A DNA stretch of 64,000 bases from Liquorilactobacillus capillatus DSM 19910 (GTDB taxonomy: Bacteria; Bacillota; Bacilli; Lactobacillales; Lactobacillaceae), in the NCBI RefSeq assembly GCF_001434915.1, contig NZ_AZEF01000061.1:45126-109125 (forward strand), in the 5' to 3' direction. Positions 59,099 to 64,000 of this stretch are shown one piece after another (positions within the stretch are counted from its first letter, which is position 1; each line of letters starts with the position of its first letter). Both the position numbers and the translations under genes were made by a program. Under the pieces are notes generated by a model, which saw nothing but the letters and a program-made list of their open reading frames with translations, had not been told where the DNA came from and made no database searches.

Positions 59099-59716
59099 AT
59101 GACATCAGAGAAAAAAATGATGCTTGCGGGCAAACTCTATGCAGCTGGCGATCCTGAATTAGTTATGCTGCGGCAAGCTGCTAAACAGCATATCTATGAA
59201 TATAACCACACTCAACCACTGGAAAATACTAAACGGACACAACTACTGACCAACATGATTGATTGCCCTAGCAGTGATGCCCACATTGAAATTCCAACAC
59301 GGATGGATTATGGTATAAACATTCATTTAGGCAAGCACTTTTATGCTAATTATGAAAGTATTTTTCTTGATGTTGCTCCAATTACAATCGGGAACAATGT
59401 TTTGTTTGGACCGCGTGTAGGTCTGTATACCGCAGGTCATCCTCTTACAGCTGCTATTCGGAATGAAGGACTCGAATATGGTTATCCCATCACTATTGGT
59501 GATAACGTTTGGCTAGGTGGTAATGTTACTGTCTGTCCCGGAGTAACAATTGGTGATAATACAGTGGTCGGGGCTGGCGCAGTGGTCACAAAAGATATCC
59601 CCGCTAATACGCTCGCCGCTGGAGTTCCAGCACGTGCTATCCGTAAAATTACAAGTAGCGACCAGGCATTCTGGCAAGCTGAAAAAAATGCTTATTTAGA
59701 ACTAAGAGCTAAATAG
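59099..59716 (+). CDS. maa: Maltose/galactoside O-acetyltransferase family enzyme
   Basis: 205 residues. The N-terminal Maa/NodL helix region (KMMLAGKLYAAGDPELVMLR) precedes left-handed parallel beta-helix hexapeptide repeats (ITIGNNVLFGPRVGLYTAGHP with the catalytic His, ITIGDNVWLGGNVTVCPGVTIGDNTVVGAGAVVTKDIP). It moves acetyl groups from acetyl-CoA to sugars; the exact sugar is unknown. Ribosome site AAGGAGG. Single gene. Confidence 0.87.
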   Translation: MTSEKKMMLAGKLYAAGDPELVMLRQAAKQHIYEYNHTQPLENTKRTQLLTNMIDCPSSDAHIEIPTRMDYGINIHLGKHFYANYESIFLDVAPITIGNNVLFGPRVGLYTAGHPLTAAIRNEGLEYGYPITIGDNVWLGGNVTVCPGVTIGDNTVVGAGAVVTKDIPANTLAAGVPARAIRKITSSDQAFWQAEKNAYLELRAK

Positions 59717-59825
59717 CTTACGAAAGCTGAATTAATTGAGACTATAATCACATTTTAAACGCGCCTAAAGCTTATTAGCTCATGGTATTACCCGTCTCAC
59801 TGCATTTATTACTCTAGCTATGTTT

Positions 59826-60473
59826 CTATACCAAGTCAGCAATAAAGTTAACCAGCACCGCGATAATAACTGTGTTAAAGAGAAATGAAATAAGTGCATG
59901 TCCCAAGGCAACTTTACGAAAACTAGTAGTTGAAAAATTTGTATCTGAAACCTGATAAGTCATCCCAATTGTATAGGATAAATAGGCAAAATCCCAAAAA
60001 CTTGGCAGTTCTGCATTATTGAAATCTACTCCCCCCTCATTTTTATCAGTACTTTTCTTATAATATAGTTCCGCATAATGGAAAGTATACACTGCGTGAA
60101 CTAAACTCCACGAAACAGGGATGCTGAGCAGCCCTGTTCCTAGTTCAATCGGATTACCTTTGCCTATCGTCACTAAAAAAACGACTACCCCGAGGCTAAC
60201 ACAACTAGCTAAAATAATTGCAATATCTAAGAAAGAATACCGAATATTTTCAGTTTCAACGATTTTGCGGGTATGTTCTCCTGTCAGTGGCTGAAAGTTA
60301 AGCCACATCAAAACCATGACTGTTATAGCCCCTACATTCCAACTCATCAATAATGACGTCGCCCAATCAAGATAGACTTTCAGTGCAAAACCACTCAGTA
60401 CCCCCGCTACAATGGCTACGACAAAATAGACACGCTTTTGCCGAAATAATTTTCGTCGTTGACTTTTTTTCAT
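59826..60473 (-). CDS. DUF1345 family membrane protein
   Basis: 215 residues with about five membrane helices. The C-terminal FWDFAYLSYTIGMTYQVSDTNFSTTSFRKVALGHALISFLFNTVIIAVLVNFI is the DUF1345 signature. Function unknown. The start is ATG 60473 (MKKSQRRKLF) with GGGGGAG upstream; a longer frame from 60515 is rejected. Single gene. Confidence 0.82.
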   Translation of the reverse strand: MKKSQRRKLFRQKRVYFVVAIVAGVLSGFALKVYLDWATSLLMSWNVGAITVMVLMWLNFQPLTGEHTRKIVETENIRYSFLDIAIILASCVSLGVVVFLVTIGKGNPIELGTGLLSIPVSWSLVHAVYTFHYAELYYKKSTDKNEGGVDFNNAELPSFWDFAYLSYTIGMTYQVSDTNFSTTSFRKVALGHALISFLFNTVIIAVLVNFIADLV

Positions 60474-60792
60474 ACAAACTCCCCCCAATTTTGACTGTAA
60501 GCATTTTATTATCATTGTAGTTTGTCGCCGCTTGAAACTCGACTATTTAGCATTAAATTGGATAGATAAAACTGGTTTAGACTTAATTTAATAAAGATAA
60601 CTATTTAAATAACGTTGAATCATTCTTTAAGTACCTTTAATATGTTAGAATTGAAGGGTTAGTAAATATAAATGATTGGTGGATTTTGAAATGTTGATTT
60701 TAGGTTTTGCACTATCCCTGGCTCCGCCTAGCTTTTGTCGGCTCAATTGTTAGAAACTTTAGGCTTAATAAAAGATGGAGAGTGTATCACAA
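60474..60792. other. Spacer and efp leader, no other gene
   Basis: Divergent spacer between the DUF1345 gene and efp. TAGAAT with TGT before it (60643-60651) is a possible extended -10 for efp, giving a leader of about 135 nt. No riboswitch recognised. Confidence 0.35.
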
Positions 60793-61350
60793 ATGATAGA
60801 AGCGATCAATTTAAAATCAGGCATGGTTTTTGAAAAAGATAACAAATTAATTAAAGTACTTGAGACTAATCACCACAAACCCGGTAAAGGTAATACCGTT
60901 ATGCAAATGAAATTACAGGATATTCGTTCTAACTCTATTGTCCAAACAACTATGCGACCAACTGAAAAGGTCGAATTAGCCATTGTTGACAAAAAGCAAG
61001 CACAGTATTTGTATAAGCAAGGTGATATTTTCTTCTTTATGGACTTAGATACCTATGATCAATACGAAGTTTCTGAAGAACAGATCGTTAACGAAATCAA
61101 ATATTTGATTCCTGAATTAAAGGTCCAATTAAACTTCTGCAAGGAAGAATTAATTGGCATTGAATTACCAACAACCGTTAACTTGCGTGTTACAGAAACA
61201 TCACCCAATATCAAGGGAGCTGCTGCTGGTAGTGGTGGCAAACCCGCAACTATGGAAACCGGCTTAGTTGTAAGTGTGCCCGACTTTATTCAAGAAGGCG
61301 ATGTATTAGTAATCAATACTTCAAATGCTTCTTACAAACAACGAGCATAA
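60793..61350 (+). CDS. efp: Elongation factor P
   Basis: 185 residues in three beta-barrel domains. The loop HHKPGKGN carries Lys32, the residue modified in many bacteria, and the C-terminal domain ends with DFIQEGDVLVINTSNASYKQRA. It rescues ribosomes stalled at polyproline. The start is ATG 60793 (MIEAINLKSG) with GGAGAG upstream; the in-frame ATG at 60775 lies before that site. Followed by a palindromic repeat and a strong terminator. Confidence 0.96.
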   Translation: MIEAINLKSGMVFEKDNKLIKVLETNHHKPGKGNTVMQMKLQDIRSNSIVQTTMRPTEKVELAIVDKKQAQYLYKQGDIFFFMDLDTYDQYEVSEEQIVNEIKYLIPELKVQLNFCKEELIGIELPTTVNLRVTETSPNIKGAAAGSGGKPATMETGLVVSVPDFIQEGDVLVINTSNASYKQRA

Positions 61351-61360
61351 TTAAAAGAGA

Positions 61361-61470
61361 GTGTGACATAAGTCGGGAAAATTTGAGTACTAACTCAAAA
61401 TTACGAACATAGCGAGTACTTTGCTATGAGTAATTCGAAGTTAGACGGAGAATTTTGACTTATGGAACAC
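61361..61470. repeat. 110-bp palindromic repeat element
   Basis: GTGTGACATAAGTC at the left and GACTTATGGAACAC at the right are inverted copies (12 of 14). Inside, further nested pairs occur: AATTAC/GTAATT, CATAGC/GCTATG and CTAACT/AAGTTAG, so the RNA or single strand would fold into a long branched hairpin. No coding capacity. This looks like a small interspersed repeat (MITE- or REP-like). Confidence 0.6.
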
Positions 61471-61487
61471 GTTTATACAGAATAAAA

Positions 61488-61533
61488 GAGGAGCTGTGCC
61501 AAAACTTAACTTTTGGCACAGCTCCTTTTTTTT
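61488..61533 (+). terminator. Strong terminator after efp
   Basis: A 16-bp perfect stem (AGGAGCTGTGCCAAAA with its complement), CTTAAC loop, then TTTTTTT. Confidence 0.8.
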
Positions 61534-61613
61534 GAAGAAATAAGTAATTTTAACTAGTAAGATAACAGTATAACAATAAGCTATTGATCCAACTAAGCAT
61601 ATCACTTGGTTTC

Positions 61614-63029
61614 TTATTTTTTTGAAAGTTCTTTGGTATCTTGAAGTCCATCTACCGACTCCCTTACTGATTGCCGCACGCTAATTAGACAAAAACATAG
61701 AACAATTATTGCTAAGCAAAGTAAGACCAATAAATTCAGATTAAGTCCCGCCTTCGTCCCCATCTCAAGATCAGCAGACTGTTTTTGTGCAAATGAGATC
61801 AGCGAGGCGGAGAGTGCTATTCCTACTGCTCCTGAATACGATTGCACAGTCATATAAATTGCGTTACCATCGTTAGTTACTGCTGTAGAAAGTCTTGATA
61901 AACTCAGTGTCATTATATTACTGTAGCTGAAACCCAACCCCACCATAAAAATCGTATATGTTAACACTAGTGTGATTACACTTGGCACAAGTAAATTAGC
62001 TGCTAAAAAGGTCAGCATGATAAGCCCTGTTCCGACGAGTATCGGTAAAAAGCGATTGATCTTATCATAAACAAGACCTGCAACTGCCGCTACCATTGCA
62101 TCAGCAACGGCTGCAGGTAAGACTAAAAAACCAGCCACCGTTGTAGATTGCTTAAAACCTAATTCCAGTACATTAGGCACCAAGTATGACATGCTAAGAG
62201 ACATTAATTGCAGTAAGAAAAACGGTATTAATAAGCTTATAAACTGTGTATTTTTAAGTAAAGTTATTTCTAGTAGACGCTGCGGATTGTTTCTCTCAAA
62301 ATAAAGGAAAGCCGCACAGCTAATTATTATGATTACTATAAGCAAGATTTGCAGTATCAATGAGCCATTGCCAGATGTAAGGTTAACAATTAACAATAAA
62401 GTCGCAGTTAATAATGCCGCTAGTGAGATCCCGCCTCGTAGATCAAAAGCAACTTTTTTAGTCGGTGCAACTTGCTGTATACTAAATTCTCCTAATAACC
62501 ATGTAATAATAATAAGTGGCAGTAATAAGATAAATAACATATGCCAACTAAATGCTCTTTGAATTACGCCCCCGTACGCAGGACCAACTGCTGGGGCAAA
62601 GGCAATTACTAAGCTACCAATTCCCATAAACGTCCCAACAGATCTTCGGGGAGCTTGTTCCAAAATAAGTGAAAACATCAATGGAAGACCTATTCCTGCT
62701 GCCACCCCCTGTAACAAACGTCCCAGTAAAAGAAACAAAAAATCTTCTGCAAAACCCGCACAGATCGTTCCTGCCAGAAAACTAAAAACAGCTATTCTAA
62801 ATAAAGAAATTATTCTACATCTTTTTCTTAAAAATGCTCCAAAAGGGATCAGTACAGTTGAAACCAACATATAACCTGTTGTCAGCCATTGAACTGTACT
62901 TGCTGAAATTGAAAAAGCACGCATTAGTCTCGGAAATGTAATATTTAAGGCTGTTTCAATCACAATCCCTAAGAAACTTAATAATCCTATCGAAATAATT
63001 GAGATAACTAACTTATTGTTCTTTTCCAC
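61614..63029 (-). CDS. MFS transporter, 14-helix DHA2-type multidrug efflux family
   Basis: 471 residues with 14 hydrophobic segments. STVQWLTTGYMLVSTVLIPFGAFLRKR (motif A region of the 14-helix group) and motif C-like GPAYGGVIQRAFSWHMLFI are typical of LmrB/EmrB-type pumps. Probably exports drugs or toxic metabolites. No EmrA-like partner is adjacent. A palindrome overlaps its probable transcription start (63143-63156), suggesting repression by a regulator encoded elsewhere. Confidence 0.87.
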   Translation of the reverse strand: MEKNNKLVISIISIGLLSFLGIVIETALNITFPRLMRAFSISASTVQWLTTGYMLVSTVLIPFGAFLRKRCRIISLFRIAVFSFLAGTICAGFAEDFLFLLLGRLLQGVAAGIGLPLMFSLILEQAPRRSVGTFMGIGSLVIAFAPAVGPAYGGVIQRAFSWHMLFILLLPLIIITWLLGEFSIQQVAPTKKVAFDLRGGISLAALLTATLLLIVNLTSGNGSLILQILLIVIIIISCAAFLYFERNNPQRLLEITLLKNTQFISLLIPFFLLQLMSLSMSYLVPNVLELGFKQSTTVAGFLVLPAAVADAMVAAVAGLVYDKINRFLPILVGTGLIMLTFLAANLLVPSVITLVLTYTIFMVGLGFSYSNIMTLSLSRLSTAVTNDGNAIYMTVQSYSGAVGIALSASLISFAQKQSADLEMGTKAGLNLNLLVLLCLAIIVLCFCLISVRQSVRESVDGLQDTKELSKK

Positions 63030-63142
63030 AAATACGATCCCTTGCTTTTGCCTAAAATTTAGATCTTAGCTACATCTATTACTACAAAACCTTTCTGCAC
63101 GAAAGTAATATAAAAAATCTTTAGTACTATGTATTATTGCAG

Positions 63143-63171
63143 CACTATATGTAGTGTCCTTGGATATTATA
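63143..63171 (-). promoter_or_regulatory. Extended -10 promoter and operator-like palindrome of the MFS gene
   Basis: On the minus strand TATAAT at 63171-63166 is preceded by TGC (extended -10). Just downstream, at the expected start point, CACTA-TATG-TAGTG (63143-63156) is a perfect 5-bp inverted repeat suitable for a TetR- or MarR-type repressor. Confidence 0.45.
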
Positions 63172-63220
63172 GCATGCTTGTGGAAGTGTAATGAGCAAAA
63201 TTAGAAAATACCGCGTACAC

Positions 63221-63266
63221 AAAAAGCTTACATCAAAATGACATATCATTTTGATGTAAGCTTTTT
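63221..63266. terminator. Perfect 21-bp hairpin, bidirectional terminator
   Basis: Arms 63221-63241 and 63246-63266 are exact inverted copies with a CATA loop and A/T runs on both ends. Probably terminates the 63442 gene, 175 bp upstream on the minus strand. Confidence 0.7.
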
Positions 63267-63441
63267 GTCTTTCTTTTATATTACATAAATTAACATTTCA
63301 ATAGTCTTTTCTAGGACACACGTGTTCCTTTTAATATTTAAAGACCCTTAGCTAAGCATATACCAGCGCAGGTGTCTCTATGTCCTAAGCATCAATCGAT
63401 TCAAGATATTTTTAATTCAATGACATAAGTTAGTTATCCTC

Positions 63442-63690
63442 TTATTCATGTTGCGTAACTAATTTAAACTTTAGAACTGTTCCATCCATATTCTTAGGTT
63501 TACTAGTTCCGTAAAAAAGGTACACTTTATTGTCCACTATTAATTTTGAAAAAGAATAGATATCACTTTTACTCAAATGTTCGCTAACTGTCAACTCTAT
63601 GAATTCACCTTTAAATTGCCCTGCTAAGCTAACTTTTGTTATAGTATAATCTACACTGTTAATACCTAATTTCAGTGCCAATTTATCCAC
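63442..63690 (-). CDS. Small protein of unknown function (82 residues)
   Basis: 82 residues (GTG start at 63690 with GAGGGT upstream): MDKLALKLGINSVDYTITKVSL..., soluble, apparently beta-rich, no motif recognised. Single gene followed by a strong hairpin terminator. Its upstream region is AT-rich without a recognisable neighbour. Confidence 0.6.
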   Translation of the reverse strand: MDKLALKLGINSVDYTITKVSLAGQFKGEFIELTVSEHLSKSDIYSFSKLIVDNKVYLFYGTSKPKNMDGTVLKFKLVTQHE

Positions 63691-63944
63691 ATTTATTACC
63701 CTCTTTCAGTCAGTAATATACGCTGATAACATAAACACGCAAGAAATAAGACTTATAAAGAGTTATATATTACCCAAAAATTCAACAAATAAAATAAGTA
63801 ATTATATAGCTATCGCAGCTTATAACAAAATAATTATCCAAAAAGATAGACTAATTTTGTAAAATTTTTAGTTTTATGCAACTTTTATGTAACGTGAGCG
63901 CCAAAAAATATACTAGAAGATACCAAAATGTAAAAATAAAAAGA

Positions 63945-64000
63945 GGCTCTTCGTCAACTGTTGTTGGTGAATCCACTTATAAAAGTTCTAATTACTTTGT
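63945..64000. mobile_element. Possible end of an ISL3-family insertion sequence
   Basis: The sequence GGCTCTTCGTCAACTGTTG starting at about 63947 resembles the terminal inverted repeat of ISL3-family elements, many of which begin GGCTCTTTGTCAA. The transposase would be right of the window. The remaining bases 63691-63944 are AT-rich with no gene seen. Confidence 0.35.

Larger units (their letters stand above)
63030..63441. other. Spacer upstream of the 14-helix MFS gene
   Basis: No gene in about 410 bp. It holds the MFS promoter and palindrome (63143-63171) and a long perfect hairpin (63221-63266). Nothing else recognised. Confidence 0.5.

Overview
The window is a low-GC chromosomal segment of a member of the Lactobacillaceae. 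Supporting this are the gene order upp-atpBEFHAGDC-DUF1146-murA-mbl-yidD-DUF2969-rodA, a ppx-ppk-ppx polyphosphate cluster, MurT/GatD peptidoglycan amidation genes, strong AGGAGG-type ribosome sites, and a Ddl carrying Phe259, the signature of a D-Ala-D-Lac ligase (vancomycin-insensitive wall). I cannot name genus or species from the sequence alone.

Layout. 1-3.6 kb: the start of a glutamate-cysteine ligase gene running off the left edge, divergent rarA, a probable 6S RNA gene with a clean sigma-A promoter and its own terminator, a small membrane protein and a UspA protein. 3.6-11.4 kb: DNA glycosylase tag, ddl, the ppx1-ppk-ppx2 operon and an APH-fold kinase. 11.5-12.8 kb: a small unknown protein and a DUF975 membrane protein. 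13.5-18.7 kb: a small integrated element. 18.7-23.9 kb: sufCDSUB iron-sulfur cluster operon (minus strand). 24.0-29.1 kb: arsC-like gene, rodA, yidD, mbl, murA. 29.3-35.8 kb: F1Fo ATP synthase operon. 36.3-40.7 kb: upp, sua5/ywlC, prmC, prfA, tdk. 40.9-42.9 kb: murT-gatD. 43-48 kb: manA, a serine hydrolase, a histidine phosphatase, an MFS pump and small unknowns. 48.1-54.7 kb: a glutamine-type ABC transporter, a LysR regulator divergent from metE-metF with a MET-box-like palindrome between them. 54.8-64 kb: cation-efflux protein, PAP2 phosphatase, TIM-barrel protein, tyrosine phosphatase, sugar acetyltransferase, DUF1345 protein, efp, a 14-helix MFS pump, and a possible IS end at the right edge.

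The most interesting region is the 5.2-kb element at about 13,497-18,686. It is bounded by an 18/19-bp direct repeat whose right copy is the last codons of sufB and whose left copy still spells the same C-terminus (EGSVG-stop) with one synonymous change. This shows site-specific integration into the 3' end of sufB. Inside are only what a temperate phage keeps in its lysogeny module: an operator-like cluster of ACTAC/GTAGT half-sites, a CI/XRE-type repressor, a run of envelope genes (Ser-rich lipoprotein, a twice-frameshifted lipoprotein, two small membrane proteins, a secreted protein with a duplicated domain, a SHOCT fragment) and a tyrosine integrase with all catalytic residues. No replication, packaging or lysis genes remain. 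Two of the cargo units share nearly identical leaders and nearly identical terminators although their genes differ, which suggests cassette-like exchange of envelope genes, possibly for superinfection exclusion or surface modification.

The rest is housekeeping: envelope synthesis (ddl, murA, murT/gatD, rodA, mbl), energy (ATP synthase, polyphosphate), translation (prfA, prmC, efp, sua5), Fe-S assembly and methionine/folate metabolism.
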